64,000 bases of DNA from GWE2-40-63 sp041664345 (GTDB lineage Bacteria > Bacteroidota > Bacteroidia > Bacteroidales > SZUA-534), in NCBI GenBank assembly GCA_041664345.1, contig JBAYKX010000001.1:149997-213996 (forward strand), written 5' to 3'. The translations under genes and the position numbers were made by a program. The notes below the pieces were generated by a model, which saw only the letters and a list, made by a program, of their open reading frames with translations, was not told where the DNA came from and did not search any database. Positions 47,102 to 57,043 of the stretch are shown here, one piece after another; within the stretch, counting starts at the first letter, position 1, and every line of letters begins with the position of its first letter.

Positions 47102-47216
47102 ATTATTTTGGTGGCTAAATTAGAAGTAAGAAACCTATTTTTCTTTAGGCTTATCAACATATTTTAAATATATCCAGATATAATTGATTAGGGTTTAAAG
47201 GTAAGTCCAGCCCGAA

Positions 47217-47298
47217 AAGTCATCCGATGAATGTTTCTGCTATAATTGCGAATAATTTTAATCTGCTATTCAATTAATTATGAATTCATCGGATGACT
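47217..47298. repeat. Dispersed 82-bp inverted-repeat element, copy 1
   Basis: Ends AAGTCATCCGATGAAT (47217-47232) and ATTCATCGGATGACT (47284-47298) are inverted copies around an AT-rich centre. The same arrangement recurs at 62382-62464. The remaining ~480 bases of this 570-base gene-free region hold nothing else recognisable. Confidence 0.7.
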
Positions 47299-47610
47299 CA
47301 TTTAGAGTTTATATACTTTACGGAGTACACTCAAAGGTCTTTCATAAATGTTTCTGGCAAATAAAAAACAGTACGCTAAATTCTATGTGTTTTTTGATCC
47401 AAATACCGTTTCATTGAAAAATTAACGTTGTTTTTCAAAACGAAAGCATCTCAGTTTTAATTTATGCTTTTACAAATTTATGTTAGCCTTAAATTAAGGC
47501 ATTCCTATTAACTTTTTGTTTTTCAATTATTTTCATGTGCGAATGTCTTGCATATTTAAAATGTGTTTAATATATTCGTGCTTTATTAACAATTTGTTGA
47601 TAACTTGATT

Positions 47611-48333
47611 ATGCCATACAGAAGACTACCAAACACCGACAGTGCTCGCCTACGGGCTATGCAAAAGGCTCTTCAAAAATCGGAAGACTTGCCTCCTTAC
47701 AAATTGCCGTATAGTGTTTCAACTTTTCAGGAATTAAAAAACTTCTTTCCGGAATTTAAACTGGCCTTAGAATATCAGAAAGATTCTTTTGATAGGCAAG
47801 TAACTAAAAATAAACACCTTCAGGATAGTCAAAAAAAGGCGAAGCTTTACATTTCGCATTTTATACAAGTGTTGAACTTTGCCATTGCTAGAGGTGAACT
47901 TAAGCCCGAAACCCGCGGTTTGTTTGGTATGGATGAAGATGAGAAGAAATTGCCCCAGCTTAATACAGATAAGGAAATTATTGAATGGGGCCAAATTATT
48001 ATAGCAGCAGAACAGAAACGATTGGCCGCTGGTAATGCCCCCATAACCAATCCCACCATTGCCCGGGTTAAAGTGCATTACGAGGATTTTCTGAGAATTC
48101 ACCATAACCAAAAAAATTTACAAGAAACCCAAAGTAAAGGAAGTGGAAAGTTGATTCAATTGAGGGAAAAAGCCGATTTATTAATTATCAAGCTTTGGAA
48201 TGAAATTGAAGAATCCTATTCTGATTTAACAGCAGATGAAAAGCGGGAAAATTCTGAAAAGTATGGGTTGATTTATGTTTATCGGAAAAATGAAAAGCTT
48301 TCATTTACTAATCTAAAACTCAATTTGGTTTAA
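47611..48333 (+). CDS. Conserved Bacteroidota hypothetical protein
   Basis: A 240-residue soluble, mostly helical protein from the ATG at 47611 (MPYRRLPNTDSARLRAMQKA). That opening phrase is a pattern I associate with an uncharacterised Bacteroidota family. No signal peptide, membrane segment or catalytic motif; charged throughout, with likely long helices around 60-110 and 160-210. The upstream TTG at 47605 is an unlikely start. Function unknown; neighbours give no clue. Confidence 0.7.
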   Translation: MPYRRLPNTDSARLRAMQKALQKSEDLPPYKLPYSVSTFQELKNFFPEFKLALEYQKDSFDRQVTKNKHLQDSQKKAKLYISHFIQVLNFAIARGELKPETRGLFGMDEDEKKLPQLNTDKEIIEWGQIIIAAEQKRLAAGNAPITNPTIARVKVHYEDFLRIHHNQKNLQETQSKGSGKLIQLREKADLLIIKLWNEIEESYSDLTADEKRENSEKYGLIYVYRKNEKLSFTNLKLNLV

Positions 48334-48399
48334 TCTTCCATTTAGTAAAATGCGAATGATCATGTTAAGAAGTCCTATTTTTTAATTCGCAAGTGTTTA

Positions 48400-48783
48400 T
48401 TAATTGGTTTGCAGATACTTCTCAAGTATAGCCAAAAGTTTATTAATATTGATGGGTTTACGGATAAAAGCATCAAAGGAGGCATTTTCAATTTTCTCAT
48501 TTTCAATTTGGCTCTCAAAAAATGTCTGAGCAATAATAGGAAGTTTCGGTCTAATTTTTTTAATTTTTTCTGCTGCTTCAAATCCATCCATTTCGGGCAT
48601 ATAAATGTCCATTAAAACAACATCTATTTCCTGGTTTTTATTAACTATCGAAAGAGCTTCGGAACCGTTTGCTGCACGAATAATAGTAGCCTGAGTTGGT
48701 TTTATAATCTTTTCTACAAATAAAAAATTGGTTGCTTCATCCTCAGCTACCAATATCGTTTTGTTACTCCAGTTATAGCTCAT
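48400..48783 (-). CDS. Single-domain response regulator
   Basis: A 127-residue CheY-like receiver with no output domain. Acidic pocket E14-D15 (VAEDEATN), phospho-acceptor Asp59 in VVLMDIYMPEMDG and Lys109 in FIRKPININ. The usual helix-4 region is altered to IIAQTFFES, Thr rather than Ala/Ser following QT. Probably a phosphorelay intermediate or a protein-contact regulator. Lies near porX but is separated by ~280 bases. Confidence 0.92.
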   Translation of the reverse strand: MSYNWSNKTILVAEDEATNFLFVEKIIKPTQATIIRAANGSEALSIVNKNQEIDVVLMDIYMPEMDGFEAAEKIKKIRPKLPIIAQTFFESQIENEKIENASFDAFIRKPININKLLAILEKYLQTN

Positions 48784-48959
48784 AGTAAGTTTTTAATTCT
48801 GTAAATTACGTAATTTTTTGATATGCGAATCAAGCTTACGGTAAAATATATTTGAGTTTTCAAATTATTTATCAATAAATAACAACTGTTGATGAATATC
48901 AAATAACCGGAGACTACTGGAAACAAGGCCCTCGAAGAAAACTGTTTTTATAAATGCTG

Positions 48960-49005
48960 CATTCGGTTTGGATCGCCGGGCTCCAGCCCGGTTTTAGGAT
49001 CAACT
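48960..49005. repeat. Short GC-rich inverted repeat between regulator genes
   Basis: GGATCGCCGGGCTCCAGCCCGG at ~48972 forms a strong stem CCGGGCT/AGCCCGG. A related CCGGGCT...AGCCCGG pair lies at 39617-39655. Possibly a dispersed repeat or part of a terminator for porX, though no T-run follows. Confidence 0.5.
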
Positions 49006-49066
49006 TCCCACAAGAGAGGACTCGTGCGGTAGCGGAGAACTTCTTAACTATTCAAAAAAGCTGGAA

Positions 49067-50626
49067 TCATTGCCTCTTTGGTTCCAATCGGATGAGTGGA
49101 ATCATCATCTCCTCCATAGATATTCCGCCGTGTTGAAAGGTGTTTTTGTAATAGCTTACGTAATGGTTGTAATTGTTGGGATAGGCAAAAAAATCGTTCC
49201 CCATGGTAAATATATAGCTGCTACTCACATTTAGTTTTGGTAAATATATTGATTGAGGAACGGTAACTTCAAACACCTCTTTGGGATTATAATTCAACGA
49301 TTTGCCTTGCTTATACCGCAGATTGGTACTGGTATTGCGGTCGCCGGTAACTTTAATGGGGTTGTTAACCCTTATGGTACCGTGGTCGGTAGTTATAAAT
49401 ACTTCCACATCTTTTTGTGACAGTGATTTCATCAAATCGAACAAGGTGCTGTGTTCAAACCAGGACAGGGTTATACTCCTGTAAGCGGCTTCATCGCTTG
49501 CCAATTCCTTAATCATGTCCATTTCAGTTCGTGCGTGCGAAAGCATATCCACAAAGTTGACTACAATAACCGACAATTGATGATCCATTATTTGGGATAT
49601 ATTGCCCAGCAACTTCCTTCCCTTTTCCAGATTGTGCACTTTCTCGTAAAAAAAGCTGGACTTAATTCCAAGGCGGGCCATCTGTTTTTGCATCAATTGC
49701 TCCTCATAAGGGTTTTTGCTTCCTTCGTCGTCCTCGTTCAACCACAATTCAGGATACAGTTTTTCAATTTCAGAGGGCATTAAGCCTGCAAACATGGCGT
49801 TCCTGGCAAATTGTGTAGCCGAGGGTAATATACTAAAAAAAAGATCCTCTTCCTTAACGGTATAATATTGGTTAATAAGCGGTTCTATGGTTTTCCATTG
49901 ATCAAAACGGAGGTTATCGATAAGAAAAACCACTGCTTTTTTGTCGTTTTTTAAGGTTGGAAATATTTTTTCGCGAAATACATTGGGCGACATCAATGGT
50001 TTTTGTTCTGAATTACCATGAAACCATGTTGTATAGTTTTTTTTAATGAATTTTGAAAAGCCTTTATTGGCATCCTCTTTTTGCATCTGAAGCACTTGAT
50101 CCATCTGCTCTCCATCGCTTTTTAACAATTCAAGTTCCCAATAAACCAATTTCCGATAAACATTTTTCCATTCTTCGGTAGTCATGGAATCATTGATTTG
50201 CATACCCAATTGACCAAATTGAGCCTGATAAGTAGAAGTAGTTTTTTGGCTAACCAAACGTTTTTGTTCAATAACCTTTTTAATGGCCATTAAAATCTGT
50301 TTTGGGTTTACCGGTTTTATCAAATAATCGGCAATTTTAGAACCAATGGCCTCATCCATAATGAATTCTTCTTCACTTTTGGTAATCATTATAACAGGCA
50401 TAGCCGGACGAATGTCTTTTATTTTCGATAAGGTCTCTAATCCACTTAAGCCTGGCATGTTTTCGTCCAAAAAAATAAGGTCGTAAGGGTTTTCTTTTAC
50501 CATTTCAATGGCATCATTCCCATTATTAGCGGTCTCCACTTGATAATCCTTCGATTCAAGGAAAATTATATGAGGTTTCAACAAATCAATCTCATCGTCA
50601 ACCCATAAAATAGTTACGTCTTTCAT
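49067..50626 (-). CDS. porX: PorX-type response regulator with PglZ domain (T9SS regulator)
   Basis: A 519-residue protein with a receiver domain (1-120; D10, D11, phospho-Asp54 in LIFLDENMPGLSG, Lys104 in YLIKPVNP), a helical linker and a PglZ/alkaline-phosphatase-like domain (~205-519) with VFLIDNLRFDQW, NFVDMLSHARTEMD and VFITTDHGTIRV as metal-site regions. This exact order and length define PorX, which with the PorY kinase controls T9SS genes and whose PglZ domain acts on cyclic oligonucleotides. The cognate kinase is not in the window. Fits with the T9SS cargo at 29-38 kb and sprE next door. Confidence 0.93.
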   Translation of the reverse strand: MKDVTILWVDDEIDLLKPHIIFLESKDYQVETANNGNDAIEMVKENPYDLIFLDENMPGLSGLETLSKIKDIRPAMPVIMITKSEEEFIMDEAIGSKIADYLIKPVNPKQILMAIKKVIEQKRLVSQKTTSTYQAQFGQLGMQINDSMTTEEWKNVYRKLVYWELELLKSDGEQMDQVLQMQKEDANKGFSKFIKKNYTTWFHGNSEQKPLMSPNVFREKIFPTLKNDKKAVVFLIDNLRFDQWKTIEPLINQYYTVKEEDLFFSILPSATQFARNAMFAGLMPSEIEKLYPELWLNEDDEGSKNPYEEQLMQKQMARLGIKSSFFYEKVHNLEKGRKLLGNISQIMDHQLSVIVVNFVDMLSHARTEMDMIKELASDEAAYRSITLSWFEHSTLFDLMKSLSQKDVEVFITTDHGTIRVNNPIKVTGDRNTSTNLRYKQGKSLNYNPKEVFEVTVPQSIYLPKLNVSSSYIFTMGNDFFAYPNNYNHYVSYYKNTFQHGGISMEEMMIPLIRLEPKRQ

Positions 50627-50748
50627 ACTCTTATGCTTTTAATTAATCGTGTTTGATGAATGTAACCTGCGTTTTTACAACTTCAAAAAAATGTTTGATT
50701 CCTTGCTAAACGCTAAATTACAAAAATGAGTAGCGGTGTATTCGATAA

Positions 50749-53439
50749 TTACTGATTTATATAATTTTGATTAAAGAACTTCTGGTAGGTAATCAGATTT
50801 TTATCCTTAAGAAAGGTTGCATAATTCTCAGCTGAAATAACAAAATCCCGGTAGCCGTCTTCAGTAAGTTCCTGCAACACTTCACCAGCAATTATTACCC
50901 CTTCAAAGTAATTATTAGCCATGCTTTGGTTTTTAAATTTCTTAACTACTATGCAGGTATAATCAGCCGAAAGCAGCTCACTGGTCACATCAAATTCCAA
51001 AAAACTATAATAATCGAGATTAAAATTGGTGAGGTTGAATTGAACTCTTTTTGCATCGGCTTTTTGATTGGCAACAACTAATAGATAATAATGTACCTGC
51101 TGTGGATTTGCCGTATAAATGGTTAAATCAATTGAGTCGGTAGCCGCTGTTGCTAATTCTACACCAAATTCGTCCTTTTTAGCTTCCTCCAATTCCAATT
51201 CATGAGGTTTTCTTTCCAAGGCAGCTAATACTTCATTGGCATAATTTACCTCTTCGCTTTCAGGGAACCGCTCTTTGAATTTCCCCAAACTTTCCTTTAA
51301 TGCCAACGTATCGCCAGTGTGTCCTTTACATAAAGCACTAAGAATAGCAAATTTAGGCAACAAGGTACTTTGGTTAAAAGCGGAATCAACAAATTGATAG
51401 GTACGGTTCACTTCATCGCAGTTGTTGGCAATAAAATATTTATAGGTGGCTTGATACATGAACTTAACCTGATTATCAACTTTCTCCAGTTCTTTAAAAT
51501 AATCAGGATTACCTAAAACTTTGGCGTATTCGCTTTGTGGATATTCATTCATTATTTTTGCTTTGTATTCCTCAGCCAGTGTAAAGTTTTTAGTAAGGGC
51601 ATAAAGTTTATACAAATTATAATAGGTTGACAAACGGTATTCTGTTTCCGGAAATCGGGTTAAAAGGTTTTGAAATCCTTCGATGCTTAAGGGCAAATCG
51701 TTAAATCGGTCCTTATATATTGAAGCCATATCAAAGTAGGCTTTTTCAATTTTTTCCTTTGAAGCAAGAAGCATTGAATCATTCAGTGGTAAATCAACCA
51801 AATAATAATCGCGGGTTTTGTTACTATATATAATTTTTGTTGAATCAGCAGTTTTTTCGCTTTCGGAACTGACATCTTCAAAACTAACAACATTTTTATT
51901 TTTTCTGCGCCAATTATCCTCCAATTTGCGATCACCCCATTTTTTCTTAAATTCTTGCATACCCATGCCCATCATACCCGGATTATAAAAGTACCAATTC
52001 CCTTCTTGATTGGTATTTTCGTTTCCTTGCTGCTGAAGGTAAACCAAATCTTGCTGCTGCAGTGCTAAAAGCTCTTTTTCCTGTTTTTCAATTTCCAATA
52101 GTTGAGCAATAATATTATCAATAACCGCATTCCTTTCACTATCCGATAAACCAGCAATTCGCTGCAAGCTGTCTTCCCGTTCAATAATTACTAAATTTTT
52201 AACTAATTCGTTCAAATTCTGGCTCTTATTTTTCACCGAAATATAGTCGGGATATTCGGGCGTTAAAATGGAAACGGCACTATCATAAAATGCTTGGGAA
52301 TTCCTATAATCAGGTCTATCAAAATATATATCGGCTGCGGCTAAATACGAAAGCGCTTTTTGATTGGGATTTAGAGTGCTCAAATTTGCGGAAAGCAAAA
52401 AGTACTTTATGGCAATTTCCGCATCCGATTCATTTAATGCTATATTCCCCAGAGCATAATAGATTTGATCCCGGAAATCGAAGTTCTTATCGTCCTTTAG
52501 CATTTTAACGAGCTCTTTTTTCAATGGTTTACTATCCTCTGATGCAGCATTAAAAATACTTGCCCTGTTTATTCGGGCATTAAAGGTCATTTCGTAGTCC
52601 GGATTTAAATCAACTACCTTTCCATAAATTTCATAAGCTTTACCCCTTTCTTCAATTTTTTGATAAAGCTGAGCCAGTATATACAAATACCTCACTTTAT
52701 CCTTTTTATTTTTAGTATTTGCCACTCCAGCAACCATATAAGGTATTGCTGATTCATACTGTTTTTGACGAATTTGAATATCAGCGTGAGTAATTGCCAA
52801 AGGACCTACTAATGATTCAGGCAAAGAGATTTTCTCCGTTTCCAATTTAGTTAAAAATTCTATGGCTTTATCGTATTTCCCCATTTCAACATACGTCCGG
52901 CCCAGCCATAGATAGGCTTCATATTTAATAGCCGGATCGGCATATTCGCGAACAATATAACTAAAGGTTTCAATTCCGGCATACCAATCGTGCTTGTAGA
53001 ATTGTGCTTTTCCTATCAATAAATAGGCATCATCAATCCAATGAACAAATTCCTTTTGTTCATAAAACTCCTTGGATGTTTTGTCTTGTTTTGCCCCCTC
53101 CTTGCGTTTTGGTTTTACCGTTATGGAATGTTTCCTTACGCATTTTGAGCATTTTTCAATGGTGCGGTTCATGTCGCCAAATGCCTCACGAACCGCATCG
53201 TTATTGCTAAATTTGAAAAGAGGTAAAATCAGGGAATAATTGTCCTTATAGCTAGTATTTATTTTTTTAACCCCATCTTTAAATGCTTCTTTCCCATTAT
53301 AGTAAACATTATAATACGATGTTACATTATGATATGTCCGGGTAACCCCAGTATTTTTCTTGGTTGAACAAGCTCCTGTGAACAAAATTAACGCTATAAG
53401 GAAAATAGCCCGTGATTTTTTTATAGTATCTGGTTGCAA
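50749..53439 (-). CDS. sprE: SprE/PorW-family T9SS lipoprotein with TPR repeats
   Basis: An 896-residue lipoprotein (signal to ILFTGACSTKKNTG, Cys24) followed by the diagnostic TRTYHNVTSYYNVYYNGKEAF and many tetratricopeptide repeats over ~140-400 and ~570-760, with a central charged linker. This is the PorW/SprE architecture; the protein is needed for T9SS function, linking the trans-envelope motor complex to the outer-membrane translocon. It precedes porX on the same strand by ~120 bases. Length agrees with relatives. Confidence 0.92.
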   Translation of the reverse strand: MQPDTIKKSRAIFLIALILFTGACSTKKNTGVTRTYHNVTSYYNVYYNGKEAFKDGVKKINTSYKDNYSLILPLFKFSNNDAVREAFGDMNRTIEKCSKCVRKHSITVKPKRKEGAKQDKTSKEFYEQKEFVHWIDDAYLLIGKAQFYKHDWYAGIETFSYIVREYADPAIKYEAYLWLGRTYVEMGKYDKAIEFLTKLETEKISLPESLVGPLAITHADIQIRQKQYESAIPYMVAGVANTKNKKDKVRYLYILAQLYQKIEERGKAYEIYGKVVDLNPDYEMTFNARINRASIFNAASEDSKPLKKELVKMLKDDKNFDFRDQIYYALGNIALNESDAEIAIKYFLLSANLSTLNPNQKALSYLAAADIYFDRPDYRNSQAFYDSAVSILTPEYPDYISVKNKSQNLNELVKNLVIIEREDSLQRIAGLSDSERNAVIDNIIAQLLEIEKQEKELLALQQQDLVYLQQQGNENTNQEGNWYFYNPGMMGMGMQEFKKKWGDRKLEDNWRRKNKNVVSFEDVSSESEKTADSTKIIYSNKTRDYYLVDLPLNDSMLLASKEKIEKAYFDMASIYKDRFNDLPLSIEGFQNLLTRFPETEYRLSTYYNLYKLYALTKNFTLAEEYKAKIMNEYPQSEYAKVLGNPDYFKELEKVDNQVKFMYQATYKYFIANNCDEVNRTYQFVDSAFNQSTLLPKFAILSALCKGHTGDTLALKESLGKFKERFPESEEVNYANEVLAALERKPHELELEEAKKDEFGVELATAATDSIDLTIYTANPQQVHYYLLVVANQKADAKRVQFNLTNFNLDYYSFLEFDVTSELLSADYTCIVVKKFKNQSMANNYFEGVIIAGEVLQELTEDGYRDFVISAENYATFLKDKNLITYQKFFNQNYINQ

Positions 53440-53622
53440 TAAATTACTTTTTATATCTATTAAACTTCAATTCAGCAAAAATATTTTAATTTATCGAATG
53501 TTTTTATGGTTCGTGAAATTTAAAACTACGACATTAGGCAAACTAACAATTTCTGGATTTGGACGTAAAAAATAGCAGTTATAGGAATTGCAACTATTTT
53601 ATCCATTGTCTTTGTGAATTGG

Positions 53623-54744
53623 CTACCCTACCATAATCCTTTTAATGTCTTTGGCAATGGCTTCCCAACTGTATTTATTAAAAAATGAGGGCGAAATTAT
53701 TTCTGTTTCATCCAATTGGGTTATCATTTTGTCAACAAATAAATCCCAATCGTTATCGGGAACAACTTGTAAAAGGTTACCGCAAACAGTTACATCAATG
53801 CCAAGAGCTCCAGTGGCTGTAGAAACCACCGGTTTATTATAACCCAATGCTTCAATCACTTTAGTTTTTACGCCACCTCCGCTTAAAATGGGATTTAAAA
53901 TTACATCGGCACTTTGTGTATATTCATCAATATCATGCACAAAACCGGCATATATTATCTGCTCGTCTTCCAATTTTTTCAGAGAATCAATATACTCATC
54001 AGAAAGACCTCCACCACAAATTAATATTTTATATCCCTTCTTTAATTTTTCTTTTAACCGAGGTCTAATTTCACTAATAATAATTTCAAGGGCTGCAATA
54101 TTCGGCAAGTACTTTAAAACTCCGAAAAACATAAAAACCTTATCATTCAATGATATATTATGACGAGCCCTTACTTCAGCCACCAATTCAGGACTAGCCA
54201 ACATGGGGCTTTTTTGTGGAACTCCATAAGGGGATACATGGCACTTTTGTGGTGACAGTTTAAAATGATGCATTGCTAACCGATGATCTTCTTCGGAAAT
54301 AAAAAAAACTCCTTTTGCTTTGGTTAAAGCAAACTTCTCCCATAAGTACAAAAATGGCCACCACCAGTTGCCTAAGCTTTTAAATCGCAAAAACTCAATG
54401 TTATGAGCATGAATAAAGAAAGGCACTTTTGTTTTTTTTGAAATAAAATACACCATTAACCCCATATAAGGTTGCTCAAGCAAAATAGCTGAAGGAGCTA
54501 GTTGTTTTATCATTTTAAGAATTAGCTTATAATTCCAAAACGACAGGTATTTTTTAACATTGTGTTCAATCAGTGGCAAAAGCTGAAAAGAATGCCCCAT
54601 TGTTGAGCTATGAGTGTCGGTAATACTAATCACCTCAATTTCTTTACCTAAGGCATCAAGCATACCATAAGTGTGCTTTTGACCACCTGACACCGGTGGG
54701 ATTAGAGGTGCAGGAACAATGGAAAGTATCGGTTTTTTTGTCAT
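53623..54744 (-). CDS. Family 4 glycosyltransferase
   Basis: A 373-residue GT-B enzyme. N-terminal half with PPVSGGQKHTYGMLDAL (acceptor side) and HAHNIEFLRFKSLG; C-terminal GT1-type domain with FFGVLKYLPNIAALEII, LICGGG, IIYAGFVHDIDEYTQSADVIL and the nucleotide-sugar binding SGGGVKTKVIEALGYNKPVV. Such enzymes build surface polysaccharide or lipopolysaccharide; donor and acceptor are not readable. No polysaccharide cluster surrounds it. Confidence 0.88.
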   Translation of the reverse strand: MTKKPILSIVPAPLIPPVSGGQKHTYGMLDALGKEIEVISITDTHSSTMGHSFQLLPLIEHNVKKYLSFWNYKLILKMIKQLAPSAILLEQPYMGLMVYFISKKTKVPFFIHAHNIEFLRFKSLGNWWWPFLYLWEKFALTKAKGVFFISEEDHRLAMHHFKLSPQKCHVSPYGVPQKSPMLASPELVAEVRARHNISLNDKVFMFFGVLKYLPNIAALEIIISEIRPRLKEKLKKGYKILICGGGLSDEYIDSLKKLEDEQIIYAGFVHDIDEYTQSADVILNPILSGGGVKTKVIEALGYNKPVVSTATGALGIDVTVCGNLLQVVPDNDWDLFVDKMITQLDETEIISPSFFNKYSWEAIAKDIKRIMVG

Positions 54745-54784
54745 TTAGTTTCCTATTAGAATTCACAGCAACGTTACTTCAATT

Positions 54785-54827
54785 AAAAAAGCCAGAATAT
54801 CAAATATAGGGAAATTCTGGCTTTTTT
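54785..54827. terminator. Bidirectional terminator of the CTP protease gene
   Basis: AAAAAAGCCAGAAT (to 54798), a 15-base loop, ATTCTGGCTTTTTT (54814-54827). An eight-base perfect stem with A and T runs, 17 bases from the protease stop. Confidence 0.88.
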
Positions 54828-54843
54828 AAAGTAATATTTCGAT

Positions 54844-56511
54844 TTACTGTTTGCTCGTAGGCATCAATAGGCTTTGGTATGTTTCTTTATTTGCAACTAC
54901 TTCAATAGCTTTTGCTATTACCGGATCATGAATTAAATTTGCCTTTGCCCTTCCTGTCTGATAATAGTAACGGCTAACAATCTCTTCTCGCAATAAATCT
55001 ATAATTTCTTGTTTAAAAAGTTTCAAATCTTTGTTTTTGTCATGGGCTAATTTACTCCGTAACTGTGCCAATTCAGTAGCTACTTCCGATTCATATTTTT
55101 CTTTTTTAATAATTTCTTCCAAATCAGTAATTGCCTGTTCGCTCTCCAACGTATAATCGAATTCTTTATTTGCTAAAAACTTCAAAAAATCCTCATAAAT
55201 GGCATCATCCAAACTAAATATTTCTACCGCAGGAATGGAATCGTGTTTTTGTTGAAACTCGGTAGCAAAATCAAAAATCAGGTTCTTTGTATAAAGGCTG
55301 ATTGAAATTTTACTTAGAATTTGCGGTTCCACTTTAATATCAGGCATAACACCGCCGCCGTCATAAACAGAGCGCCCTCCTTTGGTTTTAAATTCTGTTA
55401 TTAATGAATCGGGTATATGACCTACGCTACCGTCCTCGTTTCGGTGACTATAATCCAATGCCTGAATGCAGCGTCCGCTTGGGATATAGTATTTAGCTGT
55501 GGTAAGTTTCAGTTTTGAATTGTAACTCAAATCACGCGTTGTTTGTACCAATCCCTTTCCAAAAGTACGGGTGCCTATTATTACTCCCCTATCAAGGTCT
55601 TGAATCACCCCGGAAACAATTTCAGAAGCTGACGCAGAACCACTGTTCACCAAAACAGCAATTGGAATATTCAAATCCAACGCATCGTCTGTAGCATCGT
55701 AAGCTCTATTCCATTGCTTTACTTTACCTTTTGTACTTACTATTTCCTGTCCTTTTGGGATAAAAAGATTCGAAACGGCAACGGCCTCCATAAGAAGCCC
55801 ACCTGGGTTATTTCTCAAATCAAAGACCAAATACTTTAATTGGTTCTTTTTTTGTAATGCCTGAAAAGCTGTTTTTACTTCTTTGCTGCAATTTTCAGTA
55901 AAACTTGATAACCGAATATAGCCAATAGAGTCGTTCAGCATTCCTGAATAGGCAATACTGTTAATTTTAATTTTTTCTCTTATCACCACCTTTTCAATCA
56001 TCTTTGTATTTCCAGGTCTTTCAACGCCAAGTTTTATTTCAGTATTGGGTTCACCTTTCAACAATTCGCTAATATCTTCTGAACCTCTTCCTTTAACTGT
56101 TTTTCCATCAATTTCAACAATTTTATCACCCGCTTTCAACCCTGCTTTATATGCCGGAAATCCTTCATACGGTTCAGTAATAATAACAAAATCACCACTT
56201 CGCCTTATCAAAGCACCAATTCCGCCATATTGACCGGTAGTCATAAATTTATAATCCTCCATTTGCGATTCTGGTATATAAACCGTGTAGGGATCTAAAT
56301 CATTTAACATTTTATCGATACTGTTCTTAACTAATTCGGCGGGATCTGTCTCATCAACATAATACAAATTCAGCTCCTTAAACAAGGTGTAATAAATATC
56401 GAGGTTCTTTGCAATTTGAAAGTTTTCTTCATCAAAAGTCACAAAACCTACGGCCAAAACTGTCACAGCAGCTAATATCAGCACTTTTACTTTCTTACTT
56501 AATCTTCTCAT
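54844..56511 (-). CDS. C-terminal processing protease (S41 family)
   Basis: A 555-residue periplasmic protease with an N-terminal membrane segment (~8-25), a PDZ domain (~85-170; GGIGALIRRSGDFVIITEP), and the S41 catalytic core (~190-370) with the Ser in NSGSASASEIVSG and Lys in GTRTFGKGLVQTT. It trims C-terminal tails of exported proteins. A long charged C-terminal region (~400-555) is usual in Bacteroidota CTPs. Upstream neighbour is rnpA at 85 bases; likely one transcription unit from DUF4271 down. Confidence 0.94.
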   Translation of the reverse strand: MRRLSKKVKVLILAAVTVLAVGFVTFDEENFQIAKNLDIYYTLFKELNLYYVDETDPAELVKNSIDKMLNDLDPYTVYIPESQMEDYKFMTTGQYGGIGALIRRSGDFVIITEPYEGFPAYKAGLKAGDKIVEIDGKTVKGRGSEDISELLKGEPNTEIKLGVERPGNTKMIEKVVIREKIKINSIAYSGMLNDSIGYIRLSSFTENCSKEVKTAFQALQKKNQLKYLVFDLRNNPGGLLMEAVAVSNLFIPKGQEIVSTKGKVKQWNRAYDATDDALDLNIPIAVLVNSGSASASEIVSGVIQDLDRGVIIGTRTFGKGLVQTTRDLSYNSKLKLTTAKYYIPSGRCIQALDYSHRNEDGSVGHIPDSLITEFKTKGGRSVYDGGGVMPDIKVEPQILSKISISLYTKNLIFDFATEFQQKHDSIPAVEIFSLDDAIYEDFLKFLANKEFDYTLESEQAITDLEEIIKKEKYESEVATELAQLRSKLAHDKNKDLKLFKQEIIDLLREEIVSRYYYQTGRAKANLIHDPVIAKAIEVVANKETYQSLLMPTSKQ

Positions 56512-56595
56512 ACTTGGAATTGTTTTTATGATAGATGATAATTTCTTATTGGTTGCACATTACGGATGAAAAGTTACATTAATTGGTACAAAAGA

Positions 56596-57015
56596 TCAAA
56601 ATTCGATTGCTTTTTCCGTCAAACGAATTAAAAGTTGTTTTATTTTAATCTCAAACTCTTTAAAATCGAGTGTTTCAGTTCCTACATAAATAAGCATAAA
56701 AGAAAGTTCGATATTTTTTGTGGCGAGTTTATCATATATCGCATTTTTATTCAAACGAAAGCATTCCCGCATCCGTCTCTTAAAAAAATTACGATCTACT
56801 GCTGAGCGAAAATTTCTTTTTGATACAGAAAAACCTGCTTTAAGATTAAATGGTTTGTTCTGCTCAGTAACCATCCAAACAAGTTTAAATGGATAAATTC
56901 GAAAAGTCCGGTTCTGTAAAAAAAGCGAATCAATGGTCAAATTACTTTTGAGCCTTTCGTGTTTGCGAAAAGTAAATCGCACCGGTTTGTTAGGCTCAAT
57001 TGTTACCATGGGCAT
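56596..57015 (-). CDS. rnpA: Ribonuclease P protein component
   Basis: A 139-residue protein that binds RNase P RNA to mature tRNA 5' ends. Signature: FTFRKHERLKSNLTIDSLF at the start, AGFSVSKRNFRSAVDRNFFKRRMRECFR containing the RNR box. Start uncertain: ATG at 57015 or 57009; both lie right behind a perfect 24-base palindrome (57018-57041). In many Bacteroidota, rnpA follows hemD as here. Normal length. Confidence 0.93.
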   Translation of the reverse strand: MPMVTIEPNKPVRFTFRKHERLKSNLTIDSLFLQNRTFRIYPFKLVWMVTEQNKPFNLKAGFSVSKRNFRSAVDRNFFKRRMRECFRLNKNAIYDKLATKNIELSFMLIYVGTETLDFKEFEIKIKQLLIRLTEKAIEF

Positions 57016-57017
57016 AA

Positions 57018-57041
57018 AACCGGCACGTTAACGTGCCGGTT
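57018..57041. promoter_or_regulatory. Perfect 24-bp palindrome between hemD and rnpA
   Basis: AACCGGCACGTTAACGTGCCGGTT reads the same on both strands. It starts two bases after the hemD stop and ends two bases before the first possible rnpA start, so it occupies the whole gap. As RNA it folds to a very stable hairpin; followed by TTTT on the minus strand it may be a weak terminator or hide the rnpA ribosome-binding site. Confidence 0.7.
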
Positions 57042-57043
57042 CC

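Noticed and set aside
48960..49005. tRNA or small RNA gene between regulator genes
   Set aside because: Only a single GC stem is present, with no cloverleaf arms or promoter.
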